Positions 52,552 through 62,121 of a stretch of DNA of 64,000 nucleotides are shown here, one piece after another (position 1 is the stretch's first letter; the number at the start of each line of letters is the position of its first letter). The stretch lies in NCBI RefSeq assembly GCF_002979975.1, contig NZ_PCQD01000007.1, forward strand, positions 124,001 through 188,000, in the 5' to 3' direction. The position numbers were made by a program, and so were the translations under genes. The DNA is from Pseudomonas sp. MYb185 (lineage in GTDB: Bacteria > Pseudomonadota > Gammaproteobacteria > Pseudomonadales > Pseudomonadaceae). The notes under the pieces are model-generated. The model saw nothing but the letters and a program-made list of their open reading frames with translations. It was not told where the DNA came from and made no database searches.

Positions 52552-53958
52552 ATGAACAATGCCCAAACCAACATCCCGGCCCGCCTGCCATGGCGTGCTT
52601 CACTCCTCCTGCTTCTCGGCCTGGGACTCCTGGCTGGCTGCCTGGGTGGTTCTGGCGGGGTGTCCTGGCCAGGTGGTCCGAAAATGCCGGATATCGATGA
52701 AGAGCGCATTCTCCCTCTCATCTTCGTGCACGGTACCGCCGGATCGGCTTCCCAGTACCAGACCCAGGCCATGCGCTTTTCCAGCAATGGTTATCCCGGT
52801 GATCATATCCTTGCGTTCGAATACAGTACCGCCTCGGAGGCCGACGTAGGGCGCGCTCTGACCGGTGGCCTGAGCGCAGAGCTGGATGCTTATGTCGATC
52901 AGGCGTTGCAGGATCTGGACGCGGAGCAGGTCTACCTGGCCTGTCATTCGCTGGGTACCGCCGTCTGCGGCTACTATCTCGCCGCGCCGGACCGGGAGGC
53001 CAAGGTGGCCGGTTATGTGGCCATCGATGGTGCTACCGGTGACAACTGCCCGGGTGGGTCCAATTGCCTGGGCGTGTTCGTCGACGAGAGCAGGGCGCTG
53101 GGCCAGCGCAATGTCTATTTCCCGGATGAGACCCATGTGCAGGTGGCCACCTCGGCAGCATCCTTTGCCGCGCAATTCGAGTTCCTGACGGGTGTCGAGC
53201 CTGAGCGCAGCACCATCCTGCCGCAGCGCGGGGAGGTGCGTATCTCCGGTCGAGCGGTGTACTTCCCCGCCAACACCGGGGCGAGTGGCACCCGGCTGCA
53301 GATATGGGAAGTGGACGAGGATAGCGGTGAGCGCCTCGATAGTGAGCCGCTGACCAGCTTCGATATCGCCAGTAACGGCGAATGGGGCCCGGTCCGGCTG
53401 GACCCGCAGGCCCATTATGAATTCCACCTGCTGCGTCCTGGGCGGGCGGAACATCATTTCTACCGCCAGCCACTGATCCGGGACAGCGCCTTCGTGCGCC
53501 TGAACACCTCACCCGCCGGCTCGCCGATCGAAACCAACACCCAGGTCAGCGATGATCATGCGGCGCTGGTCATCAGCCGCGACATGGAATGGTGGGGGAG
53601 CCGGGGGGCGGATAATGACATTCTGGAAATTTCCACCACCAGCGCGCTGTGGGGAGATCAGCCGGCGGTGAATATCATCGATACAGCCATCGGCAGCAGC
53701 CGGATCGGTATCCATGTGCACGATGACCAGGCCACGCCGGCGTTGACCACCGGTGACCCATTACCCTACTTTCCGGACCAGCCATTCCAGTGGGGGGTGG
53801 ATGTCTACATGCCGGCCAGCACACCCGTCGATGGCACCATCTCGGTGGTCAGCACACCGCGGGGCGAGACTGGCAGCCAGCAGCAGCTGAATGTGCCCAA
53901 CTGGGCCTCATCCAGCCACCGTATCTCATTGATATTCAACGATTACATTCAGGATTGA
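52552..53958 (+). CDS. Secreted lipoprotein lipase/esterase (alpha/beta hydrolase)
   Basis: ATG 52552 gives 468 residues. The signal sequence ASLLLLLGLGLLAGC has lipobox LAGC. The hydrolase domain has the oxyanion loop FVHGTAGSASQYQTQ and the nucleophile elbow CHSLGT with the catalytic Ser; an Asp and the His (PDETHVQVATS) near residue 200 complete a likely triad. From about residue 220 a beta-rich module follows (ILPQRGEVRISGRAVYFPANTG). I infer an outer-membrane or exported esterase active on lipids or polyesters; substrate is not determined. Confidence 0.8.
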   Translation: MNNAQTNIPARLPWRASLLLLLGLGLLAGCLGGSGGVSWPGGPKMPDIDEERILPLIFVHGTAGSASQYQTQAMRFSSNGYPGDHILAFEYSTASEADVGRALTGGLSAELDAYVDQALQDLDAEQVYLACHSLGTAVCGYYLAAPDREAKVAGYVAIDGATGDNCPGGSNCLGVFVDESRALGQRNVYFPDETHVQVATSAASFAAQFEFLTGVEPERSTILPQRGEVRISGRAVYFPANTGASGTRLQIWEVDEDSGERLDSEPLTSFDIASNGEWGPVRLDPQAHYEFHLLRPGRAEHHFYRQPLIRDSAFVRLNTSPAGSPIETNTQVSDDHAALVISRDMEWWGSRGADNDILEISTTSALWGDQPAVNIIDTAIGSSRIGIHVHDDQATPALTTGDPLPYFPDQPFQWGVDVYMPASTPVDGTISVVSTPRGETGSQQQLNVPNWASSSHRISLIFNDYIQD

Positions 53959-53965
53959 AATGCAG

Positions 53966-53992
53966 GGCCGGGGCGGCTGTGCCGTCCCGGCC
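53966..53992 (+). terminator. Hairpin after the lipase lipoprotein gene
   Basis: GGCCGGG and CCCGGCC with an inner GGC/GCC pair form a strong GC stem eight bases after the stop. No T run follows, so it may stabilise the mRNA 3' end or give only partial termination. Confidence 0.4.
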
Positions 53993-54105
53993 ATCAAGGC
54001 GCTCACCCCATGCCCCTGTGCCGCTATCGGGGAGTGTATCTCGCATTCACCGGCCCCTTTGCGGTACAGTAGCTGCTTGCAAATGACACCGGACAGCAGC
54101 CCTCG

Positions 54106-56118
54106 ATGAGTTACCAGGTATTAGCCCGCAAATGGCGTCCGCGCCTGTTTCGTGAAATGGTCGGCCAGACCCACGTGTTGCAGGCCCTGATCAATGCGCT
54201 GGATCACAATCGTCTGCACCATGCCTATCTGTTCACCGGCACCCGCGGTGTCGGCAAGACCACCATTGCGCGGATCCTGGCCAAGTGCCTGAACTGCGAG
54301 GCGGGCGTCAGTTCCGAGCCCTGCGGTGTCTGCTCCGCCTGCCGGGAAATCGACGAGGGGCGCTTCGTCGACCTGATCGAGGTTGACGCGGCCAGCCGTA
54401 CCAAGGTCGAGGATACCCGCGAGCTGCTGGACAACGTGCAATATGCCCCCTCCCGCGGGCGCTTCAAGGTCTACCTGATCGACGAAGTGCACATGCTCTC
54501 CAGCCACAGTTTCAACGCCCTGCTCAAGACTCTGGAAGAGCCGCCGGCGCATGTGAAGTTCCTGCTGGCGACCACCGACCCGCAGAAGCTGCCGGTGACC
54601 ATCCTGTCGCGCTGCCTGCAGTTCTCGTTGAAGAACATGCTGCCGGAGAAGGTTGTCGAGCATCTGCGCCATGTGCTGGCTGAAGAGCAGGTTCCCTTCG
54701 ATGACGAGTCGCTGTGGCTGCTGGGCCGGGCTGCTGATGGATCCATGCGTGATGGTCTGAGTCTGACCGACCAGGCCATCGCCTTCGGCAATGGCGAGCT
54801 GAAGGCGTCCGAGGTGCGCAGCATGCTCGGCACCATCGACCACGGCCAGGTCTTCGACCTGCTCAATGGGCTGGCTGCCGGCGATGCGCGTGCGTTGCTG
54901 GCGGCGGTGGCCGAACTGGCCGAGCAGGGCGCTGATTTCGCCGGCGTGCTGGCCGAGCTGATCTCCACCCTGCAGCGGGTGGCCATCGCCCAGGTTCTGC
55001 CGGAGGCGGCGGATAACAGTCTCGGTGACCAGCAGCGGGTATTGGAGCTGGCCGGACGCATCAGCGCCGAGGATGTGCAACTGTTCTACCAACTGGCGCT
55101 ACACGGCCGTCGTGATCTGCCGCTGGCACCGGACCCGCGCGGTGGTTTCGAGATGGCGCTGTTGCGCATGCTGGCATTCCGTCCCGGCACCCTGCAGCAT
55201 ACCGGCAGCGTCGCACCGGCAGGGCTGGCGCAGAGGCCACCGACGGGCCAGCCGGCAACCGAGCCCGCGCCGGACAGCGACACGGGAAAGCCCACCGGGA
55301 TCAGCCAGGCCAGGGCTGATTCCACGGAAGATCGGCCGGCAGCACAGGCATTGCCCGCTGCCGAGCCGGCCATTGTCGCCAGCGCGCCACCGTCCGCTGC
55401 CACGCCGGCGCCTGTCACGCCTGCCGTCGCTGTCCAGCCGGAGCCAATAACGGAGCCAGCGGTACAGCCGGCACCAGCCCCGCAGGTCACAACCCCAGCT
55501 GCGGTACAGCCGCTGCGTTCGGCTACACCGGTCAAGCCAGCGCCGACCGCAGTCGAGGACGAGCCGCCGGAATGGTTGCAGGGTCCGCCGCCGGACGACA
55601 GCTTCGACCCGGATACCGACGATGACGACGTGGATGTCAACCAGTACCTGGGTGACTGGCAACCGGCGGAAGACGCCTCAGCCGAGTCGGCCGCCGAGGA
55701 GGACGAGGTCAGCGACCTGCCGCCGGCGACCGGGCTGGCCGCATACTGGCTGGAAATCTACCCTCGCCTGGGGGTAGCAGGCCTGACCCAGAGCATTGCC
55801 GCCCATTGCCAGTTGGTCAGCAATGACAACGCCGTCTGGCGGTTGCATCTGGACCCGGGTCACAGCGCGCTGTACAACGAAAACCACCGCCTGCGTCTGC
55901 AGAACGCCATCACCGAACTGGAAGGCCAGTCGCTGACGCTCGAGGTAGTGGTGCAGGCGCCGGATCAGGAGACGCCGGCCGTGGCTGCCGCCCGCCGGCG
56001 CGTGGCGCGACAGAAGGAAGCCGAAGCCAGCATCCAGAGCGACCCGCTGGTACAGGCACTGGTCAATGATTTCGCGGCGCAGATCTGTGCAGACAGTATC
56101 CGCCCGGTAGACGCTTGA
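54106..56118 (+). CDS. dnaX: DNA polymerase III tau/gamma subunit
   Basis: The 670-residue protein has the AAA+ clamp-loader domain: Walker A GTRGVGKTT (about 45-53), four zinc Cys (CLNCEAGVSSEPCGVCSAC), Walker B VYLIDEVHML and sensor-1 LATTDPQKLP with the arginine-finger LSRC. Domain III and a Pro/Ala-rich linker (about 365-500) follow, then a tau C-terminal domain that binds the polymerase and helicase. I saw no obvious A6G-type slippery site for gamma. ybaB and recR follow, as in many proteobacteria. Confidence 0.95.
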   Translation: MSYQVLARKWRPRLFREMVGQTHVLQALINALDHNRLHHAYLFTGTRGVGKTTIARILAKCLNCEAGVSSEPCGVCSACREIDEGRFVDLIEVDAASRTKVEDTRELLDNVQYAPSRGRFKVYLIDEVHMLSSHSFNALLKTLEEPPAHVKFLLATTDPQKLPVTILSRCLQFSLKNMLPEKVVEHLRHVLAEEQVPFDDESLWLLGRAADGSMRDGLSLTDQAIAFGNGELKASEVRSMLGTIDHGQVFDLLNGLAAGDARALLAAVAELAEQGADFAGVLAELISTLQRVAIAQVLPEAADNSLGDQQRVLELAGRISAEDVQLFYQLALHGRRDLPLAPDPRGGFEMALLRMLAFRPGTLQHTGSVAPAGLAQRPPTGQPATEPAPDSDTGKPTGISQARADSTEDRPAAQALPAAEPAIVASAPPSAATPAPVTPAVAVQPEPITEPAVQPAPAPQVTTPAAVQPLRSATPVKPAPTAVEDEPPEWLQGPPPDDSFDPDTDDDDVDVNQYLGDWQPAEDASAESAAEEDEVSDLPPATGLAAYWLEIYPRLGVAGLTQSIAAHCQLVSNDNAVWRLHLDPGHSALYNENHRLRLQNAITELEGQSLTLEVVVQAPDQETPAVAAARRRVARQKEAEASIQSDPLVQALVNDFAAQICADSIRPVDA

Positions 56119-56140
56119 ATAACCCTTCGAGGATAGAACC

Positions 56141-56467
56141 ATGATGAAAGGTGGCATGGCAGGCCTGATGAAGCAGGCCCAGCAGATGCAGGAAAAAATG
56201 CAGAAGATGCAGGAAGAGCTGGCCAACGCCGAAGTGACCGGTGAATCCGGCGCCGGCCTGGTATCGGTAGTCATGACCGGTCGTCACGATGTGCGTCGGG
56301 TCAATATCGACGACAGCCTCATGACCGAGGACAAGGACGTGCTGGAAGACCTGATCGCCGCCGCCATCAACGATGCGGTGCGCAAGCTGGAAAAGCATAA
56401 TCAGGAGAAAATGGCCGGCATGACCGCGGGGATGAACTTGCCCGACGGTTTCAAGATGCCCTTCTGA
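56141..56467 (+). CDS. ybaB: YbaB/EbfC nucleoid-associated protein
   Basis: The 108-residue protein starts [20 protein letters not shown], a helical N-terminus rich in Met and Gln. Next come [25 protein letters not shown] strands and a C-terminal helix, as in EbfC. It binds DNA as a dimer. It lies between dnaX (22 bases) and recR (19 bases) and is presumably co-transcribed. Confidence 0.93.
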   Translation: MMKGGMAGLMKQAQQMQEKMQKMQEELANAEVTGESGAGLVSVVMTGRHDVRRVNIDDSLMTEDKDVLEDLIAAAINDAVRKLEKHNQEKMAGMTAGMNLPDGFKMPF

Positions 56468-56486
56468 GCGAGCGATCCCTACCGGT

Positions 56487-57086
56487 ATGAGCTTCAGTCC
56501 GCTGATTCGCCAATTGATCGATGCGCTGCGTGGTTTGCCCGGTGTCGGGCCGAAAACCGCCCAGCGCATGGCCTTGAACCTGCTTGAGCGCGACCGTGAT
56601 GCGGCGCGTCATCTGGCCCACGCGCTGGAATCGGCCATGGATGGGGTAGGCTACTGCAGCCGCTGCCGCACCCTGAGCGAGACCGAACTGTGCGAGCTGT
56701 GCGACGACCCGCGCCGCGATGACAGTCTGCTGTGCGTGCTGCAGAGCCCGGCGGACGTATGGGCAGTGGAGATGGCCGGCAGCTTTCGCGGGCGCTATTT
56801 CGTGCTCAAGGGGCACCTGTCGCCCATCGACGGGCTGGGCCCAGAGGAGATCGGCATTCCCGCATTGCTGGAACGGGTCGAAGGCAGTGCGGTGAGCGAA
56901 GTGATTCTGGCCACCAACCCGACCGTCGAGGGCGAGGCTACCGCGCATTACATCGCCAGTCTGCTCAAGCCGCTGGGCATCAGGGTGTCACGCATCGCCC
57001 ATGGTGTACCGCTGGGGGGCGAGCTGGAGTTCATCGACGGGGGAACCCTGGCCCACGCGCTGGCCGGGAGAACACTGATCGGGTGA
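56487..57086 (+). CDS. recR: Recombination mediator protein RecR
   Basis: This 199-residue protein has an N-terminal helix-hairpin-helix ([24 protein letters not shown]), a C4 zinc finger ([17 protein letters not shown]), a Toprim domain with Walker-like [15 protein letters not shown], and the C-terminal [13 protein letters not shown]. It works with RecF and RecO to load RecA on gapped DNA. Size and order are canonical. Confidence 0.95.
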   Translation: MSFSPLIRQLIDALRGLPGVGPKTAQRMALNLLERDRDAARHLAHALESAMDGVGYCSRCRTLSETELCELCDDPRRDDSLLCVLQSPADVWAVEMAGSFRGRYFVLKGHLSPIDGLGPEEIGIPALLERVEGSAVSEVILATNPTVEGEATAHYIASLLKPLGIRVSRIAHGVPLGGELEFIDGGTLAHALAGRTLIG

Positions 57087-57102
57087 GGGGGCTGCTTCGA
57101 TC

Positions 57103-57133
57103 AGCGGCTTGCCCGGTTTGTCGGGAAGCCGCT
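57103..57133. terminator. Hairpin between convergent recR and a small periplasmic protein gene
   Basis: AGCGGCTT pairs with AAGCCGCT (57103-57110 and 57126-57133), extended by CCCG/CGGG inside. It lies 16 bases after recR and 14 before the end of the convergent gene, where a bidirectional terminator is expected. No T run is seen. Confidence 0.45.
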
Positions 57134-57146
57134 CGGCGCTGAGGGT

Positions 57147-57437
57147 TCAGATGCCGCCAGCGGCATTCTTCTCTTCAAGCTCATGGATGATGCGATCATA
57201 GGCTTCGCAGGCGCCATGATGGCTGCGGGTAGGGTCGCGCTCCTGCAGCGCCTTCAGTTGTTCATGCAGGCGGGCGGCCTTTTCAGGGTTGCCAGCCGCG
57301 ATGCGGTTGATGGTCACGGCGGTTTCTTCCGCCTTCTTCAGGGCTTCTTCCGGGGTGCATACAACAGTCTGGGCCGATGCTGTGGCAGCGCAGGCCAACA
57401 GGGCGGCAAACATCAGGGGGGAGCGCAGTTTCATCAT
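57147..57437 (-). CDS. Small exported protein of unknown function
   Basis: The 96-residue protein has a Sec signal peptide (MKLRSPLMFAALLACAATASA, cut after ASA), then a mostly helical, charged 73-residue mature part with two Cys residues (VVCTPEEAL and HGACEAYDR) that could form a disulfide. Two adjacent ATG codons could start it. No known family is recognised. It is convergent with recR and lies upstream of, and apart from, the UPF0270 gene. Confidence 0.65.
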   Translation of the reverse strand: MMKLRSPLMFAALLACAATASAQTVVCTPEEALKKAEETAVTINRIAAGNPEKAARLHEQLKALQERDPTRSHHGACEAYDRIIHELEEKNAAGGI

Positions 57438-57549
57438 TTACCTCGTCAAACCCGCAATGGGGTGTAAAGACCTTATATTAGTCCTTCGCTGATCATCCTC
57501 CAAGCGTCATGGCGGCGCTGCGTCACCCTGAAGCAGGGCGGCTGCCGCG

Positions 57550-57798
57550 TCACTCCTGATCGCCAGCGGCCTCGCGCAGCAGTTCGGCTGGGACATCCCG
57601 GCGGTTGGCCAGGCTGGTATCGCCGCTTTCGGGATGGAATACGATCAGCACCTCGCCGCGTTCGATCAGCCGCCGCAGGCGCTGCACACGCTGCTCGAGG
57701 GTGTCGTCGTAGCCATTGTCGGTGCCGTCGCGGGTAACGAAGTCCTCCAGCATGTGCTGGAACACCTCGGGGTCGAGCAGGGTGTGGGGAATCAGCAT
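57550..57798 (-). CDS. UPF0270 (YheU-like) protein
   Basis: The open frame is much longer, but ATG 57798 gives an 82-residue protein starting MLIPHTLLDPEVFQHMLEDF. It continues with VTRDGTDNGYDDTLEQRVQRL, the UPF0270 signature shared with E. coli YheU. The function is unknown. The longer upstream frame lies antisense to the TauE/SafE gene and is not coding. Confidence 0.82.
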   Translation of the reverse strand: MLIPHTLLDPEVFQHMLEDFVTRDGTDNGYDDTLEQRVQRLRRLIERGEVLIVFHPESGDTSLANRRDVPAELLREAAGDQE

Positions 57799-57876
57799 GA
57801 CGTCTACTTCCTGGATGACTGTCTGGAGATGAGCCAATGATACACTGTCGGTTTTTCCGCTACGCTTCCGGTTACG

Positions 57877-58632
57877 ATGATTACTGATCCGCTGTTCTAT
57901 CTGTGTGCGATTCCTGCAGTCCTGCTCTACGGCATCGCCAAGGGTGGTTTTGGCGGCAATATCGCCATTCTTTCGGTCCCGCTGATGTCCCTGGTCATGC
58001 CGCCCCAGCAGGCGGCGACCATTCTGCTGCCGATCCTCTGCACCATGGACCTGGTGGCGCTGCGCACCTTCCATGGTCGCTGGAGCAGGCCCAACCTGCG
58101 CATCATAATACCGGCGGCGCTGGTCGGTACGCTGTTGGCCTGGCTGAGCTTCCACTGGATGACTGACGCGCATATCCAACTGATGATCGGCGTGATCGCC
58201 GTGGTCTTTACCCTGAACATCTGGCTGCGCCGGGGGGAGCCGCCGGTGCGCGGCGTCAGCGTCTGGCGTGGCGGGTTCTGGGGTATGGTGGCGGGCTTCA
58301 CCAGCTTCGGCATCCATGCCGGCGGACCGCCGATCAACGTCTATCTGCTGCCGCAGAAGCTGGACAAGACCTTGCTGATGGGTACCATCGCGGTGTTCTT
58401 CGCGGTGGTCAATTTCGCCAAGATTCCGGCCTATATCCAGCTCGGGCAGTTCGACAGCGACAACCTGCTCACCGCCCTGGTGCTGCTGCCGCTGGCGCCC
58501 ATCGGTATCCGCCTGGGCTTCTGGATGCTGCAGCGCGCCAACCAGGAACTGATCTACCAGCTGTGCTACATCTTCCTGTTCTTCACCGGTTGCAAGCTGC
58601 TCTATGACGGGTCCGTTGCCTTGCTGTTCTGA
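57877..58632 (+). CDS. TauE/SafE-family sulfite/organosulfonate-type exporter
   Basis: The 251-residue membrane protein has about eight hydrophobic segments and the duplicated family motif: GIAKGGFGGNIAILSVPLMSL in the first half and AGFTSFGIHAGGPPINVYLLP in the second. Such proteins export sulfite, sulfoacetate or related anions; the substrate here is unknown. It is divergent from the UPF0270 gene, and its 3' end overlaps mnmC by 31 bases on the opposite strand. Confidence 0.85.
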   Translation: MITDPLFYLCAIPAVLLYGIAKGGFGGNIAILSVPLMSLVMPPQQAATILLPILCTMDLVALRTFHGRWSRPNLRIIIPAALVGTLLAWLSFHWMTDAHIQLMIGVIAVVFTLNIWLRRGEPPVRGVSVWRGGFWGMVAGFTSFGIHAGGPPINVYLLPQKLDKTLLMGTIAVFFAVVNFAKIPAYIQLGQFDSDNLLTALVLLPLAPIGIRLGFWMLQRANQELIYQLCYIFLFFTGCKLLYDGSVALLF

Positions 58633-60608
58633 CCGCGGATCAACTGGCGCAGCAGGAAGCGGCTGGGGTGGACGGCCTGCGCGACATCCAGAGGCAGGGG
58701 CAATGGCTCATCGCCGATCCAGGCGGCAATCAGCTCGCCGCTCAGCGGACAACTGACCAGCCCGCGTGAACCATGCCCGGCATTGATGTACAGGCCCGGA
58801 TACCAGTGGGCCGGTGTCGCTGGCTGTTTTGACGCGTCCTTGCCCAGCACCGCATAGTCTTCATTGAAAGCCTGCGCCTCGGCCAGGGGCCCGATCAGCG
58901 GCAGGTAGTCCGGGGAGGTGCAGCGTAGCGCCGCGCGGGCCGCCAGGGTTGCCGGGTCCTGGCGCTGCGGTTGCAGCGCCTCGGCCAGCGCCGGCGACAG
59001 CTTGTCCAGCAACGCCAGGTTACCGAGGTTCTCCTCGGCGCTGGGTTCGCTGTCCAGTCGGTCGAAACGAAAACTCGCGCCGAGGTGATGTCGGTCCTGA
59101 CGCGCCGGCGAAATGTAGCCCTCGGCGCAGAGGACAGTGCGCAGCTGCCGGCTGGGCGCGGTGGCCGGCAGCTCGGTGATCTGTCCGCGGATCGCCTTGA
59201 GTGGCAGATGACTGCTCTGATGGAAGCGTCGGCTGTCGGCGGCGCTGCAGATCACCGCCACGGTGGCATTGGCGATGCTGTGACCCTGGGCGTCGAGAGC
59301 ATGCCAGTGCTGGTCGCGCTGTTGCAGTTGCAGGGCCTCGTTATTGGTCAGCAACCGGATATTCGGATGCTGCAGCAGTGCCTGGCACAGGCTGGGCGGG
59401 TTGACCCAGCCGGCGCCGGGAAAGAATAGCCCCGGTCGTTGCACGGCCAGTCCGGCGAGGGCGCTGGCCTGTTCGGCATCGACGCTGTGCAGGAAGCTGT
59501 GCGGATAGTCCTGATCGGCCAGCGCCAACTGCCGCTGGCGTTCCTTGTCATCGGTGCTCAGCTGCAGCACGCCGCAGGCAGCCCAGGTGCTGTCACCCTG
59601 GGGCAGCACCTCGTGCAGCAGGCGCAGGCAATAGGTGTAGCTGGCCTGGACGAAGCGTGACAGTGGCGTCTGGTGTGGCGACAGCTTGCAGTAGAGAATG
59701 CCCTGGGTGTTGCCCGAGGCTTCGGCGGCGGCAGTGGCGTGGCGCTCGATGACGGTGACCTGCCAGCCACGCCGGGCCAGGGCGAAGGCGGTACAGCATC
59801 CGGATAGTCCTGACCCTATGATCAGCGCACGGCGTTCGCCATCCGGCAGGGTGCCGGGCCGCTGGTACCAGGGGGCGCTCCAGTCCGTTTCTGGCAGGCC
59901 CTGCATACGCCCGCAGAGCATTTCGCGCTTGCGCCCATAGCCCTTGACCTTGCGCATGTCGAAGCCAGCGGCCTGCAATCCGCGCCGCACATCGCCGACG
60001 CTGGTGAAGGTCGCCACCGTGGCTCCGGGACGGGATAGCCGCGCCATCTGCTGATACAGCGCCGGTTGCCACATATCGGGATTCTTCGCTGGAGCGAAGC
60101 CATCGAGAAACCAGGCGTCGACCTGGGCATCGAGTTGCGGCAGGGTGTCCAGCAGGTCGCCGACCAGCAGGGTCAGGGTGACCCGGCCGGCGGCCAGGGA
60201 AAATTGCTGCCAGCCGGCCGTCAGGTCACTGTATTGCGCCAGCAACTGGCTGGCCCAGGGCTGCAGTTCGGGCCAGAGCGCCAGGGCGCGCCGCATGTCT
60301 TCGCTGCTCAGTGGGTATTTTTCGCTGCTGATGAAATGCAGCCGGGCATCGGCGGGTGCCAATTGCTCCCAGCGTTGCCAGGCACAGAGAAAGTTCAGGC
60401 CGGTGCCGAAGCCGGTTTCGCCGATACAGAAGGTTGCGCCAGGGGGCAGGGCGGCCCAGCGTTGATCGAGATCGTTGTGCTGCAGGAACACATGGCGGGT
60501 TTCTTCCAGCCCCGACTCGCGGGAGAAATACACATCGCCGAAGTAGGTGGAAAAGGGCTGTCCGTCATCCGACCAGCTCAACTCTGCAAAGGGTGGTGAG
60601 GTTTTCAC
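58602..60608 (-). CDS. mnmC: Bifunctional tRNA wobble-uridine modification enzyme MnmC
   Basis: The 668-residue protein is full length. Residues about 1-240 are the SAM-dependent methyltransferase (GETGFGTGLNFLCAWQRW, AWFLDGFAPAKNPDMW). Residues about 260-650 are the FAD oxidoreductase with the dinucleotide motif IIGSGLSGCCTAFALARRG and the C-terminal GHGSRGLVSCPLSGELIA. It converts cmnm5s2U34 to mnm5s2U34 in two steps. The ATG lies in an isolated minus-strand unit; its end overlaps the convergent exporter gene. Confidence 0.94.
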   Translation of the reverse strand: MKTSPPFAELSWSDDGQPFSTYFGDVYFSRESGLEETRHVFLQHNDLDQRWAALPPGATFCIGETGFGTGLNFLCAWQRWEQLAPADARLHFISSEKYPLSSEDMRRALALWPELQPWASQLLAQYSDLTAGWQQFSLAAGRVTLTLLVGDLLDTLPQLDAQVDAWFLDGFAPAKNPDMWQPALYQQMARLSRPGATVATFTSVGDVRRGLQAAGFDMRKVKGYGRKREMLCGRMQGLPETDWSAPWYQRPGTLPDGERRALIIGSGLSGCCTAFALARRGWQVTVIERHATAAAEASGNTQGILYCKLSPHQTPLSRFVQASYTYCLRLLHEVLPQGDSTWAACGVLQLSTDDKERQRQLALADQDYPHSFLHSVDAEQASALAGLAVQRPGLFFPGAGWVNPPSLCQALLQHPNIRLLTNNEALQLQQRDQHWHALDAQGHSIANATVAVICSAADSRRFHQSSHLPLKAIRGQITELPATAPSRQLRTVLCAEGYISPARQDRHHLGASFRFDRLDSEPSAEENLGNLALLDKLSPALAEALQPQRQDPATLAARAALRCTSPDYLPLIGPLAEAQAFNEDYAVLGKDASKQPATPAHWYPGLYINAGHGSRGLVSCPLSGELIAAWIGDEPLPLPLDVAQAVHPSRFLLRQLIRGQNSKATDPS

Positions 60609-60658
60609 GGGATCTCCGGCGCATACTGAAGCCGGCTATTGTAACCGTGAAAGGACGT

Positions 60659-60748
60659 TCACCCCATATTGGGCAGAATCAGCAGCAGCCAGGTAGCGAG
60701 AAAAACCAGGGCAACACTGGGCAATTTGGCCCGAATATCGAATTTCAT
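60659..60748 (-). CDS. 29-residue single-pass membrane microprotein
   Basis: ATG 60748 lies seven bases after AGGTGG. It encodes MKFDIRAKLPSVALVFLATW and nine more residues (LLLILPNMG): a basic N-terminus and one membrane helix of about 18 residues. Longer in-frame starts upstream lack a ribosome binding site. The size and shape fit small stress-related membrane proteins, but there is no recognised family. It is 50 bases upstream of mnmC on the same strand. Confidence 0.5.
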   Translation of the reverse strand: MKFDIRAKLPSVALVFLATWLLLILPNMG

Positions 60749-61050
60749 GATGTACCACCTTTTATTTTTGTGTGCGGGCATCTTTGTAAGTTGCCCGGCG
60801 GCCAGCGTCGGATAGAGCGCTGGGTTCGATTGTATGGGTTCAAACCGGTTGACCGCAATGCATGCGACCCTCAATTTACCGGCATGTTCCTCCATGCTAG
60901 AACATGACAGACGTCCTGTTAGAACGATTGGCTACATCCTTCCTGCGGCTAGTTGCCAGGGGATATGCCTGCTCGCACGCTGTTCAGTACCGCCGCGCAG
61001 CTCTACAATAGCGATCTTCTTCTTCCTTCCCTTCGTTTTCGAGAACACTC
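60749..61050. other. Gap between microprotein and EamA transporter genes
   Basis: These 302 bases separate divergent genes. TACAAT at 61004-61009 may be a -10 region for the transporter, with TTCAGT 15 bases upstream as a weak -35. A promoter for the microprotein/mnmC should lie in the left part. No gene or repeat was recognised. Confidence 0.35.
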
Positions 61051-62025
61051 ATGCACGTCGCATCCGGTCGCTGGTTGTACGGATTTCTATTGGCATTGAC
61101 CACCACCGCCCTGTGGGGCGTGTTGCCGATCATGCTCAAGGAAGTGCTCAATGGCATGGATGCCTTCACCGTGTCCTGGTACCGCATGCTGTCCTCGGGG
61201 GTGGTGCTGTTACTGTGGTTGGCGGCGCGCCACCGTCTGCCATCGATTCGGGCACTGTCCTCGCGCAACCGCTGGTTGTTGCTGGTGTCGGTGCTCGGAC
61301 TGGCGTTCAACTACGTGTTGTATGTGCTGGCGCTGGACAGGTTGACCCCCGGCACCATGCAACTGATGATCCAGATCGCACCGATCATGCTGATGCTCGG
61401 CAGCATGCTGGTGTTCAAGGAGCGCTTCGGTATCGGTCAGTTGCTCGGTCTGCTGATACTGTTGCTGGGCTTCGGCTTGTTCTTCAACCAGCGCCTGGTG
61501 GAGCTGTTCACCCAGTTGAGCGATTACACCCTGGGCATTCTCATCACCCTGGCCGCGGCCTTCGCCTGGGCGTTGTACGGCCTGGCACAGAAGCAATTGC
61601 TGACCATCTGGTCGTCGGTCACCATCATGATGGTCATCTACCTGGCCTGCGCTGCGCTGATCACCCCGCTGGCCACGCCCAGCCAGATACTGCAGCTCAG
61701 TCACCTGCAGCTGTGGCTGCTGCTCGGCTGCTGTCTGAATACCCTGGTGGCCTATGGTGCCTTCGCCGAGGCGCTGGTGCACTGGGAAGCCTCACGGGTC
61801 AGTGCGACGGTGGCGACCACACCGCTGTTCACCTTCCTGTTGGTGGCGCTGGGTTCGATGCTCTGGCCGGCGGTGATCAAGCCCGAGTTGCTGAACAGCA
61901 TCGCCTACCTCGGCGCTTTGCTGGTGGTCTCGGGCTCGGCATTGATCGCCCTGGCGCCCAGCCTTCTGCAGAAGCTGAAGAACCGTCGTCTTCGGCAGCT
62001 GAGTATCAGTCCACCGCTGGAGTAG
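61051..62025 (+). CDS. EamA/DMT-superfamily transporter
   Basis: The 324-residue membrane protein has ten hydrophobic segments in two EamA repeats: LALTTTALWGVLPIMLKEVL and, in the second half, ITLAAAFAWALYGLAQKQLL. Each repeat ends in the typical PLFTFLLVALGSML-type helix. The C-terminal tail is basic (KLKNRRLRQL). These proteins usually export metabolites such as amino acids; the substrate is unknown. It starts about 100 bases after the possible promoter in the preceding gap. Confidence 0.82.
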   Translation: MHVASGRWLYGFLLALTTTALWGVLPIMLKEVLNGMDAFTVSWYRMLSSGVVLLLWLAARHRLPSIRALSSRNRWLLLVSVLGLAFNYVLYVLALDRLTPGTMQLMIQIAPIMLMLGSMLVFKERFGIGQLLGLLILLLGFGLFFNQRLVELFTQLSDYTLGILITLAAAFAWALYGLAQKQLLTIWSSVTIMMVIYLACAALITPLATPSQILQLSHLQLWLLLGCCLNTLVAYGAFAEALVHWEASRVSATVATTPLFTFLLVALGSMLWPAVIKPELLNSIAYLGALLVVSGSALIALAPSLLQKLKNRRLRQLSISPPLE

Positions 62026-62121
62026 CAGCTCCTCTCTGGAAATGCTGGTCGAACCGCCCCCAACCTGCGGGGTGGTGTCGCAGGGGAGTGGCCAGATATC
62101 CACGCTCAATCGGTATTGGTT

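Noticed and set aside
54106-56118. Programmed frameshift in dnaX that would give a gamma subunit
   Set aside because: I looked for an A-rich slippery heptamer with a downstream stem and saw none; gamma could arise by proteolysis or not at all.
57799-58317. Long N-terminal extension of the UPF0270 frame
   Set aside because: It lies antisense to the TauE/SafE gene; the family start MLIPH at 57798 explains the protein.
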